From: Ferrimonas sp048263965
GTDB lineage: Bacteria > Pseudomonadota > Gammaproteobacteria > Enterobacterales > Shewanellaceae
Direction of reading: 5' to 3'
Assembly (NCBI RefSeq): GCF_048263965.1
Contig: NZ_JBLXDO010000004.1
Location: 124,001 to 188,000 of the forward strand
Length of the DNA stretch: 64,000 bases
The position numbers were made by a program, and so were the translations under genes. Under the pieces are notes generated by a model. That model made no database searches. It worked only from the letters and a program-made list of their open reading frames with translations, and was not told where the DNA came from. Shown here piece by piece: positions 44,080 through 56,408 of the stretch. Position 1 is the first letter of the stretch; every line of letters begins with the position of its first letter.

Positions 44080-46446
44080 TTAGCGAGACCAAACCCAATC
44101 GGTGATCTCCTTGGGATCCACACCGAACTCCTTGATGTAGTTCCTGTGGTCTACCAGGCGCTGCAGCATGTCGGTGGTGATCTCAACGTGCTGAGCATCG
44201 GTGATCACGCCCTGCTGGAAGGCCTTGTACGCCATGTCGATTACCAGGTGGTAACGGGAGGTACCGTTACGTACACCCATATCGAATGGGGTAGTGGTGG
44301 AACCCTCTTCAACGTAACCCTTCACGCGGCAACGCTGGATGCCCGGGTAGTTGAACAGCAGCTTGTGGATGGTGTTGGGGTAACCGTGGTAGTTGATCAC
44401 CACGCCCTTGTCCTTGGTCAGGAACTCATCCAGCAGAGTGGGGTTCTGGCCGTACTTCAGGCTACCGATGCCGTCGGAGGTCAGCTCGGAGATGTTCACG
44501 AAGCGGATCTTCAGGGTAGGCAGCAGCTCACGGATCAGAACCAGGGCAGCCATACACTCCTGGGTCACGTAGTCACCACAGGAAGCCAATACCACGTCCG
44601 GGTTCTCATCGGAGGCGAAGTCCCAGGTCATGATGCCTTCAGCACACTGCTTCTTGGCCTCTTCCAGGGTCAGCCACTGAGGCAGCTCCTTCTTACCGGC
44701 CACGATGACGTTCAGCTTGTCGCGGTCGTCAAACGCCTTCTCGGTGTAGCACAGGGTGCTGTTGCCGTCGGCGGGCAGGTAGGCAGAGATGATGGTGGGG
44801 TGCTTCTCCAGCATGGCGCCCAGCAGAGACGGGTTCTGGTGGGAGTAGCCGTTGTGATCCTGGCGCTCCAGCAGGGAGGACAGTACCACGTTGCAGGAAG
44901 GCACAGGCTTGCGGAAAGGCACGCCCTGAGAAGCGTAAACGTACTTACAGTACTGGTCGCACATGGAGGAAACCACCTGGGCGAACGCTTCGTAGGTTGG
45001 GAACATGCCGTGACGGCCGGTCACGGTGTAACCGTGCAGCATACCGAACAGCAGGTTCTCGGACAGCAGCTCCATAACGCGGCCGTCGCGGGACATGTCG
45101 TTGTCCCACTCTTTGATGGGCCACTGCCAGGCACGGCTGGTCTCTTCGAATACCGCCTGCAGCTGGTTGGAGTAGGTCTCATCAGGAGAGAAGATACGCA
45201 GGTTCTTCTGCTCGGCGTTGAGGCGGAATGCATCACGCATCCACTCACCCATCTTGTTCATGGACACGCCACGCTGACCGCGTGGGGTCTCGGAACCGTA
45301 GGACAGTCCCTTCAGGTCAGGCTTGTTCAGCGGACGAACCACCTCACCACCGTAGGACAGGATCTGGCGACCGATGCGCAGATCTTCACGGGGGATCAGA
45401 GTCTCAATGTCGGCATCGAACTTGATAGAGCCGTCATCTTCGATCTTGTACAGCTCATCAAAGCCGTAGCTGGCCATCCACTCATTCAGCATCCGCAGAT
45501 GCTCAGGGTCCTTGGCGCAGTTGTTGATGATAACCTGGTGGGAATCGCAGTTACCCTCCAGCTTCTTACCATCGGCTTCTTTGGTGCCGGTCCAGCCCTT
45601 GGCGGTGCGCATGGCGATGACAGGCCACTTGGGCTTGCATACATCTTCGCCGTTGCGGGCGCGGGTCTGGATGTCGTTGATGATTTCGTAGGCGCGGTCC
45701 ATGGCATCAGCCATCTGAACGTACACGTCCTCCTCTTTCTCATCGTCAACGAACAGCACTTCGTAGCCCAGGCCGGTGAACTCCATGCGAATCTCTTCGT
45801 CGTCCATACGACCCAGACGGGTAGGACCGGAGATCTTGTAGCCGTTGATGTGCAGAATCGGCAGCACCGCGCCGGAGTTCTTAGGATCCAGCAGGCGGTT
45901 GGCGTACCAGGACGCGGCCAGAGGACCGGTCTCGGACTCACCGTCACCCACCAGAACCACGTTGATCAGGTCAGGGTTATCCAGGGCAGCGCCGTAGCCT
46001 ACCGCCAGAGAGTAACCCAGCTCACCACCTTCCAGGATCTGGCCGGGGGCTTCAGGGTTGGCGTGAGAAGGATAACCGTAAGCTGCGGAGAACTTCTCGC
46101 AGATCTGCTTCATGCCCGCTTCTTTGTACGGAATGGTCTCGGGATAGAAGTGAGACAGAGAACCTTCGATAAACAGGTTGGCCTGTACCGCGGGGAAACC
46201 GTGGCCTGGACCTACCAGGTAGAGGAACGGACGGTTGTGCTTGCAGATAAGACGGTTGATGTGGGCATAAACGAACGCGATGCCGGGGCAGGTACCCCAG
46301 TGGCCCAGCAGACGGGGCTTGATGTCATCGTGCTGCAGATCGCGTTGCAGCAGTACGTTTTGCTTCAGGTAAATTTGAGCTACTGAGAGAAAATTGCTTG
46401 CGCGAACCAGTTTTTTCAGCGCACCAATTTCTTTGCTAGTTGCCAT
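44080..46446 (-). CDS. xfp: Xylulose-5-phosphate/fructose-6-phosphate phosphoketolase
   Basis: 788 residues, the normal length. This thiamine diphosphate enzyme splits xylulose 5-phosphate (and often fructose 6-phosphate) with phosphate into acetyl phosphate plus glyceraldehyde 3-phosphate (or erythrose 4-phosphate). Landmarks: LLGHWGTCPG, YLVGPGHGFPA, EGGELGYSLAV, the ThDP motif GDGESETGPLAASW...N, and the second-half YSHQNPSLL. The start has GGGAGC 8 bases upstream. Single-gene unit with its own terminator, placed between epd and tkt. Confidence 0.97.
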   Translation of the reverse strand: MATSKEIGALKKLVRASNFLSVAQIYLKQNVLLQRDLQHDDIKPRLLGHWGTCPGIAFVYAHINRLICKHNRPFLYLVGPGHGFPAVQANLFIEGSLSHFYPETIPYKEAGMKQICEKFSAAYGYPSHANPEAPGQILEGGELGYSLAVGYGAALDNPDLINVVLVGDGESETGPLAASWYANRLLDPKNSGAVLPILHINGYKISGPTRLGRMDDEEIRMEFTGLGYEVLFVDDEKEEDVYVQMADAMDRAYEIINDIQTRARNGEDVCKPKWPVIAMRTAKGWTGTKEADGKKLEGNCDSHQVIINNCAKDPEHLRMLNEWMASYGFDELYKIEDDGSIKFDADIETLIPREDLRIGRQILSYGGEVVRPLNKPDLKGLSYGSETPRGQRGVSMNKMGEWMRDAFRLNAEQKNLRIFSPDETYSNQLQAVFEETSRAWQWPIKEWDNDMSRDGRVMELLSENLLFGMLHGYTVTGRHGMFPTYEAFAQVVSSMCDQYCKYVYASQGVPFRKPVPSCNVVLSSLLERQDHNGYSHQNPSLLGAMLEKHPTIISAYLPADGNSTLCYTEKAFDDRDKLNVIVAGKKELPQWLTLEEAKKQCAEGIMTWDFASDENPDVVLASCGDYVTQECMAALVLIRELLPTLKIRFVNISELTSDGIGSLKYGQNPTLLDEFLTKDKGVVINYHGYPNTIHKLLFNYPGIQRCRVKGYVEEGSTTTPFDMGVRNGTSRYHLVIDMAYKAFQQGVITDAQHVEITTDMLQRLVDHRNYIKEFGVDPKEITDWVWSR

Positions 46447-46639
46447 GATTACGTTGCTCCCTTACAAGTGATGCCTAAAGTTACATCGATAACCGAACGG
46501 ATTTTGTGACATAGACCCAACTTTTATGAAATTAAATTACAAAAAAGCAGAATTTAAAGACTCGTCTACATTTCGGGACAGCTGAATAAGGGTAGACCAT
46601 CTGGTAGAGTGTGCGGACCTAAGGAACCGGACCCTTTCA

Positions 46640-47116
46640 ATGAAGTACAGCGACTTTGAGCACTACCCCTACCTCTGGGTGTTTAAGCGGCAGGATATGG
46701 ACGTGAGCGAGCAGGACCTGTCTCACATCCGCCCCCTGACCCCCAGGGCGGCCGATGAACTCTGGCAGGCACAGATCAGCAAGAACGCCAACCACTGCAC
46801 CGATCTAAGAAAGGGGGACTGGGCCCGTAACCAGCAAACCTGGCAGGAAACCCTGCCCTGGGAAGCCGCCTTCGACAGCGAGGATCCCGCTCTGCCCGAG
46901 GAGGTGGAACCTTTCCTGGCCTGGGACGACAACACCGTGGTCTGGGTCTGCTACGGCAGCGACCACGTGGTGGAAACCCACTGGGCGGTGTTCCGCCGCA
47001 ACTGGAAGTGCTTCATGTTTGCCGACGAAGCCGCCCTGGTGATCGGCAAACGCCGCCGCCAGGCCCTGTTCTTCGCCGACGAGCACAACCTCAAGCTGGG
47101 CACCCGGCCTCAGTGA
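46640..47116 (+). CDS. DUF2947-family protein
   Basis: 158 residues, soluble, rich in Trp and acidic residues (YPYLWVFKRQDMDVSEQDL; WDDNTVVWVCYGSDHVVET; WAVFRRNWKCFMFADEA). It matches my memory of the DUF2947 family of marine gammaproteobacteria; function unknown. It runs opposite to both neighbours and lies tail-to-tail with the secreted modular protein gene. Confidence 0.65.
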   Translation: MKYSDFEHYPYLWVFKRQDMDVSEQDLSHIRPLTPRAADELWQAQISKNANHCTDLRKGDWARNQQTWQETLPWEAAFDSEDPALPEEVEPFLAWDDNTVVWVCYGSDHVVETHWAVFRRNWKCFMFADEAALVIGKRRRQALFFADEHNLKLGTRPQ

Positions 47117-47128
47117 CCTGGAAGGCGA

Positions 47129-50281
<3,153 letters not shown>

Positions 50282-50397
50282 GGAACTCACCTGGCAGGCA
50301 TTCAATCGGACTGACAAGTGTAGACAAGCTGGCGCAATTTCAGAGAATTATGCCAGGCATTTATTAAGGTCAATGTGCAACCCTCTGGCAAAAGGTC

Positions 50398-50428
50398 AAA
50401 AAAAAATCCCCCGACGAGGCGGGGGATT
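50398..50428 (-). terminator. Terminator downstream of tkt
   Basis: On the minus strand AATCCCCCG, loop, CGGGGGATTTTTTTTT. It follows the structured repeat copy A. Confidence 0.88.
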
Positions 50429-50454
50429 ATTTAGGTGCTGTTGACCTTTAGTGA

Positions 50455-50682
50455 ATATTTTTGCGCCAACCCTAGATTGACTCGGTATCAACTCGCTTTG
50501 ACAATTACTTGGCGCTGATCAGTATCGAGTTAAATTGGCGCCCTTCGGGGCCGGACTGACGACAACCACTCTGCGTCGTTCGATATTTGACGTAGAACCA
50601 CTATGCCAGCAATCGAACTTCTTGATTGGTCGCCGTCATCCTCGGCTAAATTCTCACCACTAAAGATCAACAGCCCCTAGGA
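50455..50682 (-). repeat. Structured direct repeat, copy A (3' side of tkt)
   Basis: About 225 bases nearly matching copy B. Shared blocks include TATTTTTGCGCCAAC (left end), GACGTAGAACCACTATGCC (50589-50607) and AATCGAACTTCTTG (50611-50624). The core is an imperfect palindrome with GTTCGAT (50578-50584) and ATCGAAC (50612-50618) at the loop base. It begins directly after the tkt stop codon. Confidence 0.85.
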
Positions 50683-50689
50683 GCTAGGC

Positions 50690-52681
50690 TTACAGGGCGT
50701 TGGCGGCCTCGACAATGTTCTCAACGGTGAAGCCGAACATCTTGAACAGCTCACCGGCAGGGGCAGACTCACCGAAAGTGGTCATGCCGATCACCTTGCC
50801 GTTCAAACCCACGTACTTGTACCAGTAGTCGGCGATGCCGGCTTCGATGGCCACACGCTTGCTGATGGCAGCAGGCAGTACGGATTCCTTGTACTCAGCG
50901 CTCTGGGCGTCGAAGGCATCGGTACAGGGCATGGAGACCACGCGCACCGCCTTGCCCTGAGCTTCCAGCACTGCGGCCGCTTCCATCGCCAGCTCCACTT
51001 CGGAACCGGTGGCGATCAGAATCAGCTCTGGGGTGCCGGCGCTGTCTTTCAGCACATAGCCACCCTTGGCCACGTCAGCCAGTTGCTGAGCATCACGGGC
51101 CATGGGCGCCAGACCCTGGCGGGAGAAGATCAGCGAGGTAGGACCGTCGTTACGCTCAACGGCGTGCTTCCAGGCTACCGCGGACTCCACGGAGTCACAG
51201 GGGCGCCAGGTGCTCATGTTGGGGGTCATGCGCAGGGAGGCGATCTGCTCAACAGGCTGGTGAGTCGGACCATCTTCACCCAGGCCGATGGAGTCGTGGG
51301 TATACACGAAGATGGAGGGCTGCTTCATCAGCGCCGCCATACGAACAGCGTTACGGGCGTACTCCATGAACATCAGGAAGGTGGCGCCGTAAGGCTTGAA
51401 GCCACCGTGCAGGGTTGCACCGTTCATGATGGCGCTCATGCCGAACTCACGTACACCATAGTGGATGTAGTTACCGGACGCATCATCCGGGGTCACGGAC
51501 TTGGAGCCGTCCCAGATGGTCAGGTTGGACGGTGCCAGGTCGGCGGAGCCACCCAGGAACTCGGGCAGCATGGGACCGAAGGCGTTCAGGCAGTTCTGAG
51601 ACGCTTTACGGGTCGCTACCTTGGTGGAGTTCGCCTGCAGATCGGCGATGTAGGCCGCAGCCTTCTCTTCCCAGTCGGCAGGCAGGTCGCCAGCCATACG
51701 ACGCTTCAGCTCGGCAGCCAGCTCAGGGTAGGCGGCGGCATAGGCGTCAAAGCGACCGTTCCAATCGGCTTCCTTGGCGGCACCGGCTTCATTGCCGTCC
51801 CACGCCTGCTTCACATCCGCAGGGATCTCGAAAGGCGCGTGGGGCCAGTTCAGGAATTCACGGGCTGCGGCGATCTCGGCATCACCCAGGGGGGCGCCGT
51901 GGCAGTCGTGGGAACCGGACTTGTTGGGGGAGCCGAAGCCGATGATGGTGCGGGTGCAGATCAGGGTAGGCTTGTCGCTCTCCGCCTTGGCGGCTTCGAT
52001 GGCGGCCTTGATCTGCTCCGGGTTGTGACCGTCGATGTCACGGATCACGTGCCAGCCGTAGGACTCGAAACGGGCAGGAGTGTCGTCGGTGAACCAGCCT
52101 TCAACGTGACCGTCGATGGAGATGCCGTTGTCATCCCAGAACGCCACCAGCTTGCCCAGCTTCAGGGTACCGGCCAGGGAGCAGGCTTCGTGGGAGATAC
52201 CCTCCATCAGACAGCCGTCGCCCATGAACACATAGGTGTGGTGGTCAACGATCTCATGACCCTCACGGTTGAACTGGGCCGCCAACACCTTCTCGGCCAA
52301 GGCCATGCCCACGCCGTTGGTGATGCCCTGACCCAGAGGACCTGTGGTGGTCTCGACACCGGGCGCATAGCCGTACTCCGGGTGACCAGGAGTGCGGGAG
52401 TGCAGCTGACGGAAGTTCTTCAGGTCGTCGATGCCGAGGTCATAGCCGCTGAGGTGCAGCAGCGAATACAGCAGCATGGAGCCATGGCCGTTGGACAGGA
52501 TGAAACGGTCGCGGTCTGCCCACTCAGGGTTGCCTGGGTTGTGCTTCAGAAAATCGCGCCACAGGACTTCGGCAATGTCCGCCATGCCCATGGGGGCACC
52601 GGGGTGGCCGGAGTTGGCTTTCTGAACTGCATCCATGGACAGGGCACGGATAGCATTAGCTAGCTCTTTACGAGATGACAT
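50690..52681 (-). CDS. tkt: Transketolase
   Basis: 663 residues (E. coli TktA 663). This thiamine diphosphate enzyme moves two-carbon units in the pentose-phosphate pathway. Landmarks: KANSGHPGAPMGMADIAE, NGHGSMLLYSLLHLSGYDL, ThDP motif GDGCLMEGISHEACSLAG, ISIDGHVEGWF, and the second-half DSIGLGEDGPTHQPVEQ. The start at 52681 has GGAG upstream; the frame to 52855 runs through repeat copy B and is not coding. The gene is flanked by copies A and B of a structured repeat. In E. coli tkt directly precedes epd; here two genes intervene. Confidence 0.97.
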   Translation of the reverse strand: MSSRKELANAIRALSMDAVQKANSGHPGAPMGMADIAEVLWRDFLKHNPGNPEWADRDRFILSNGHGSMLLYSLLHLSGYDLGIDDLKNFRQLHSRTPGHPEYGYAPGVETTTGPLGQGITNGVGMALAEKVLAAQFNREGHEIVDHHTYVFMGDGCLMEGISHEACSLAGTLKLGKLVAFWDDNGISIDGHVEGWFTDDTPARFESYGWHVIRDIDGHNPEQIKAAIEAAKAESDKPTLICTRTIIGFGSPNKSGSHDCHGAPLGDAEIAAAREFLNWPHAPFEIPADVKQAWDGNEAGAAKEADWNGRFDAYAAAYPELAAELKRRMAGDLPADWEEKAAAYIADLQANSTKVATRKASQNCLNAFGPMLPEFLGGSADLAPSNLTIWDGSKSVTPDDASGNYIHYGVREFGMSAIMNGATLHGGFKPYGATFLMFMEYARNAVRMAALMKQPSIFVYTHDSIGLGEDGPTHQPVEQIASLRMTPNMSTWRPCDSVESAVAWKHAVERNDGPTSLIFSRQGLAPMARDAQQLADVAKGGYVLKDSAGTPELILIATGSEVELAMEAAAVLEAQGKAVRVVSMPCTDAFDAQSAEYKESVLPAAISKRVAIEAGIADYWYKYVGLNGKVIGMTTFGESAPAGELFKMFGFTVENIVEAANAL

Positions 52682-52739
52682 CTTGGCTCCAACTTGTATA
52701 TGTAGGGGTATGCTCCTAAGGGCGCACATATCTCTGCTG

Positions 52740-52967
52740 AGTATTTTTGCGCCAACACCCAGCCGCTGTGGCATCTGGGTGTTTTGAATTCGCTCGATAT
52801 TGGGCACATCCTGGCTGATCGCTGCGCCCTTAGGGGCCGGCCTGACAACAACCACTCTGCGTCGTTCGACTTTGACGTAGAACCACTATGCCTTCAATCG
52901 AACTTCTTGCTTGGTTGCCGTCATCCTCGGCCAAACTCTCAACACCAAAGATAAACGCGCCCTAAAT
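52740..52967 (-). repeat. Structured direct repeat, copy B (5' side of tkt)
   Basis: Partner of copy A at an offset of 2285 bases: GACGTAGAACCACTATGCC lies at 52874-52892 and AATCGAACTTCTTG at 52896-52909. It has the palindromic core GTTCGA (52864-52869) and TCGAAC (52898-52903). The left part diverges in sequence but forms its own hairpin (ACACCCAG with CTGGGTGT). It lies 60 bases upstream of the tkt start, so it is probably in the promoter or leader. Confidence 0.85.
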
Positions 52968-53017
52968 CAGGTGGCATATTTTCGCCATTTGTGACCCCCT
53001 TAGCAAACTATTCCCAT

Positions 53018-53041
53018 AAAAAAACGGCCTTTCGGCCGTTT
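53018..53041 (-). terminator. Terminator of the speE-speA operon
   Basis: On the minus strand AACGGCC, loop GAAA, GGCCGTTTTTTT. Confidence 0.88.
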
Positions 53042-53080
53042 CATAGATAGGTAACTACTGAAAAAGCGAGTATTTCCCTA

Positions 53081-54979
53081 TCAGGGTTCCAGGTAGGTGT
53101 AGCCCACCAGCCCCTGTTCCAGGTCGATGAGGGCTTCGTCCCGCTGGCCGTCCGCCAGGTTGCAGGACTCCAGACGGGAGCGGTAACGCTCCAGCATCCA
53201 CTCAGGATCCAGGTTGACGTACTCCAGCACCTCGTTGACCCGGGTACCGGGCAGGTACTCCACCACCTCGATCTCACCGTCATCCTGCAGCTTGATGTCC
53301 ACCACATCGGTGTCGGCAAACAGGTTGTGCATGTCCCCCAGGATCTCCTGGTAGGCGCCCACCATGAAGAACGCCACATGATAGGGGTGCTCAGCACTCC
53401 AGGCAGGCATCGGCAGGGTGGTCTCGATCCCCTGGCCATCCACGTACTGGTCGATGGTGCCATCGGAATCGCAGGTGATGTCCAGGATCACCGCCCGTCG
53501 GTCCGGCTTGCTCTCCAGTCCGGACAGGGGCAACACCGGGAACACCTGATCGATGCCCCAGGCATCGGGCAGGGACTGGAACAGGGAGAAATTGACAAAG
53601 AACTTGTCCGCCAGCTTCTCATTGAGCTCATCGATGATGGGCCGGTGAGAGCGGTTCTTCGGCGACAGCTCCTTGGACACCTCGTAACACACCTGCAGAT
53701 GCACCTGCTCCGCCCAGGCGCGCTGGGACAGATCCAGCAGGCCATAGTTGTACTTGGCGTGCACATCGGCCAGGTCGTTCACCGTGTCGTGATAGGTCTC
53801 TCCCAGGGCGCGGGCGTCGGTGTGCTCGCGCACCTCCTGCAGGGTCTGCCACATGTTCTTCAGCACCAGGGGCGCACCGTTGCCCGGAGGGGGCAGGGTT
53901 TCCGGCTCGTAGGCCTCCACCCCGATCACGTCGCCAATCAGCACCGCGTGGTGGGCGGTCATCGCCCGGCCCGACTCGGAGATCAGCCTGGGATGGGGCA
54001 GATGGTACTGGCGACAGACATCGCCGATGGCGTACACCACGTTATTGGCGTACTCCTGCAGGGAGTAGTTCACCGAACAGTTGCTCTGGCTGCGGGTACC
54101 CTCGTAGTCCACGCCCAAGCCGCCACCCACATCCACCGTGGTGATGGGGGCACCCAGCTTACGCAGCTCCATATAGAAGCGGCCACACTCGGTCAGCCCC
54201 TTCTGAATGTCGCGGATGTTGGCGATCTGGCTGCCCAGATGGAAGTGCAGCAGTTGCAGACACTCCAGCCGGCCCGACTCCCTCAGGGTCTCCACCAGCT
54301 TGAGGATCTGGGCGGCAGACAGGCCGAACTTGGACTTCTCGCCGCCGGATGCCTGCCACTTGCCCTTACCCTGGGACGCCAGGCGGGCGCGCACCCCCAA
54401 CAGCGGGGAAACCCCCAGGGCCTCGGCCTCCTCCAGCACCAGCTGCATCTCAGACATCTTCTCGATCACCAGGAACACCTGATAACCCAGCTGCTGACCA
54501 CGCAGGGCCAGGCGCACATACTCCCGGTCCTTGTAACCGTTGCAGACGATCACCTGGGCGCTGTCCTGGGCCATGGCCAATACCGCCAGCAGCTCGGGCT
54601 TGGAGCCCGCTTCCAGTCCCAGGGACTGGCCGCCACCGGCCAACAGCTCCTGCACCACGGTGCGCTGCTGATTCACCTTGATGGGGTAGACCGCCAGGTA
54701 CTGCCCCTGGTAGCCATACTCACTGATGGCGGTGGTAAAGGCGCTGCACAGCCCCTGCACCTGGGAGTGCAGGATCTGGGGAAAACGCACCAGCATAGGC
54801 AGTTGGGCGCCCCTGTCCTGGATCAACTGCTCGGTCAGTTTGGACAGTGACAGACTGATTTGCGGGTTGGCCGGGTTGGGGCGTACCTCAACCTGACCCT
54901 CGCCGTTTACGCCGTAGTAACCCCGGCCCCAGTAGGGCACGTTGTAGAGTTGATGGGCGTCGCGACTACTCCAGCTCAA
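53081..54979 (-). CDS. speA: Biosynthetic arginine decarboxylase
   Basis: 632 residues. A PLP fold-III enzyme converting arginine to agmatine for putrescine synthesis. The PLP Lys lies in YPIKVNQQRTVVQ, with LVEKFG-type core ESGRAMTAHHAV, GGGLGVDYEG and the active-site Cys region CDSDGTIDQYV. The start is TTG with GGAGG 8 bases upstream; no ATG fits. It follows speE by 14 bases. Confidence 0.95.
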   Translation of the reverse strand: MSWSSRDAHQLYNVPYWGRGYYGVNGEGQVEVRPNPANPQISLSLSKLTEQLIQDRGAQLPMLVRFPQILHSQVQGLCSAFTTAISEYGYQGQYLAVYPIKVNQQRTVVQELLAGGGQSLGLEAGSKPELLAVLAMAQDSAQVIVCNGYKDREYVRLALRGQQLGYQVFLVIEKMSEMQLVLEEAEALGVSPLLGVRARLASQGKGKWQASGGEKSKFGLSAAQILKLVETLRESGRLECLQLLHFHLGSQIANIRDIQKGLTECGRFYMELRKLGAPITTVDVGGGLGVDYEGTRSQSNCSVNYSLQEYANNVVYAIGDVCRQYHLPHPRLISESGRAMTAHHAVLIGDVIGVEAYEPETLPPPGNGAPLVLKNMWQTLQEVREHTDARALGETYHDTVNDLADVHAKYNYGLLDLSQRAWAEQVHLQVCYEVSKELSPKNRSHRPIIDELNEKLADKFFVNFSLFQSLPDAWGIDQVFPVLPLSGLESKPDRRAVILDITCDSDGTIDQYVDGQGIETTLPMPAWSAEHPYHVAFFMVGAYQEILGDMHNLFADTDVVDIKLQDDGEIEVVEYLPGTRVNEVLEYVNLDPEWMLERYRSRLESCNLADGQRDEALIDLEQGLVGYTYLEP

Positions 54980-54993
54980 TGGCCTCTCCTCCG

Positions 54994-55854
54994 TCAGCTC
55001 ACCTTGGCCAGGCGATCCACCAGGTATTGAGGCAGAGCGAAGCTGCCCAGGTGGATGCCGGGATTGTAGTACTTGGTGCTGATGCCGGCGGCGGCAAAGC
55101 GGGCACTGATGGTCTCCAGGCTCACTTGGCGCGCCTCGGCATTGTCACTGGCCCAGGCGAAGCTCATCACACCGCCGATGTAGGTGGGCACCGCTGCCAC
55201 GTAGAAATGGCGATCGCCAAAGTAGGGCGCCAGACGCTGGTAGGTGGTCTCCGCTTCGCCCTGCTGCATGAAAGGCACGCCATTTTGGGCCACGAAGATG
55301 CCGCCTTCGGTCAGGCACTGTTTGCAGCCCTTGTAGAAGTCAGACTCGAACAGGGCCTCGCCGGGACCGATGGGATCGGTGCAGTCGGAGATGATCACAT
55401 CGAAGGTCTCCTGGCAGTTCAGCACGAACTCCTTACCGTCATTGATGACAATCTCCACCCGGGCGTCGTCGAAGGCACCCTGACTGTGGTTGGGCAGGTG
55501 CTCCTTGCACATCTCGATAACGGTGTTATCGATCTCCACCTGGACCACACGCTCCACGCTCTGGTGCTTGATCACCTCGCGCAGCATGCCGCCGTCACCG
55601 CCACCGATGATCAGCACCTTCTTGGCACTGCCATGGGCCAGCAGCGGCACATGGGTCAGCATCTCGTGGTAGATGAACTCATCGGCTTCGGTGGTCTGGA
55701 TAATGCCATCCAGGGCCATCACCCGGCCAAAGCGCTCATTCTCAAAGATGATCAGTTCCTGATGTTCGGTGGGGGCGCGAAACAGCACCTTGTCCATGCC
55801 AAACTCCTGGCCATAACCAGGATAGAGGGTTTCTTTGTAATGTTTGTCGCTCAT
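54994..55854 (-). CDS. speE: Polyamine aminopropyltransferase (spermidine synthase)
   Basis: 286 residues. It transfers aminopropyl from decarboxylated S-adenosylmethionine to putrescine. Landmarks: substrate loop MALDGIIQTTEADEFIYHEM, nucleotide motif IIGGGDGGMLREV, acidic EIDNTVIEMCKE, catalytic Asp in SDCTDPIGPGEALF. GGAGA supports the start. It forms a two-gene operon with speA; speD is not adjacent. It is divergent from metK, whose product is the precursor of its substrate. Confidence 0.96.
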   Translation of the reverse strand: MSDKHYKETLYPGYGQEFGMDKVLFRAPTEHQELIIFENERFGRVMALDGIIQTTEADEFIYHEMLTHVPLLAHGSAKKVLIIGGGDGGMLREVIKHQSVERVVQVEIDNTVIEMCKEHLPNHSQGAFDDARVEIVINDGKEFVLNCQETFDVIISDCTDPIGPGEALFESDFYKGCKQCLTEGGIFVAQNGVPFMQQGEAETTYQRLAPYFGDRHFYVAAVPTYIGGVMSFAWASDNAEARQVSLETISARFAAAGISTKYYNPGIHLGSFALPQYLVDRLAKVS

Positions 55855-56408
55855 TGCGCGGTCTCCGAACCATTTCGCGTCTGTCCCAACTGGCGGGCAG
55901 ACTCATGTAGAAAGAGTGTAGATAAAACGGAGATCGAGGGTCGCGACCCGGACCAGATGGGTCCGAAAGGGGGGGATATCATCATAGTTGTGCTAAATCC
56001 TACCGGTTGCCGCTCCAACGTGAACTGTCACATCGGGCGGCTTATGCCACGAGAACCATAAAACCTCAGTTTGTTGAAATCTGTTTGGGGAGAATGCCCC
56101 ATCCGAGCGCTTTATACCCCCTTTGTTAAATTTGCGCCAGAAAAAACGATGAAGAAAATTTGAACTTCAGAGAGACTCACCACAAATCAACCTGCTGACA
56201 CCATATCGTTGCTGGCTGAACCCTGCTGTAACGCTCATTTCACGGCCTGGGTAAAAAAATACCCTCAACATCACTGGATTTTGGGTGGCAAATACATAAA
56301 ATAGCCGTCTAGATGTAGATGCGTCCAACCAGTCGATTCCGAGCGATGTGTGCTTATCGGTTGAAATTCCGCATCTTTCCCCAGTTTCTAATGTGAGAGT
56401 TGATTGCC
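55855..56408. other. 554-base divergent region between speE and metK
   Basis: No gene is supported. It holds promoters for speE (minus) and metK (plus) and the MetJ-box-like sites at 56303-56326. An AT-rich stretch lies at about 56105-56165. No other repeat or structured element was recognised. Confidence 0.5.
56303..56326. promoter_or_regulatory. Tandem MetJ-box-like operator upstream of metK
   Basis: Three adjacent 8-mers, AGCCGTCT, AGATGTAG and ATGCGTCC, resemble the met box AGACGTCT in phase. MetJ with S-adenosylmethionine binds at least two tandem boxes and represses metK in relatives. The boxes are imperfect. Confidence 0.6.

Noticed and set aside
44017..46386. A 789-codon plus-strand frame opposite the phosphoketolase gene
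   Set aside because: The minus strand encodes a full-length, motif-complete enzyme; the plus frame is low in recognisable structure.
50455..52967. Repeat copies as integron attC sites or as an insertion sequence
   Set aside because: There are no attC core sites, no transposase and no target-site duplication visible; only a palindromic core is shared.
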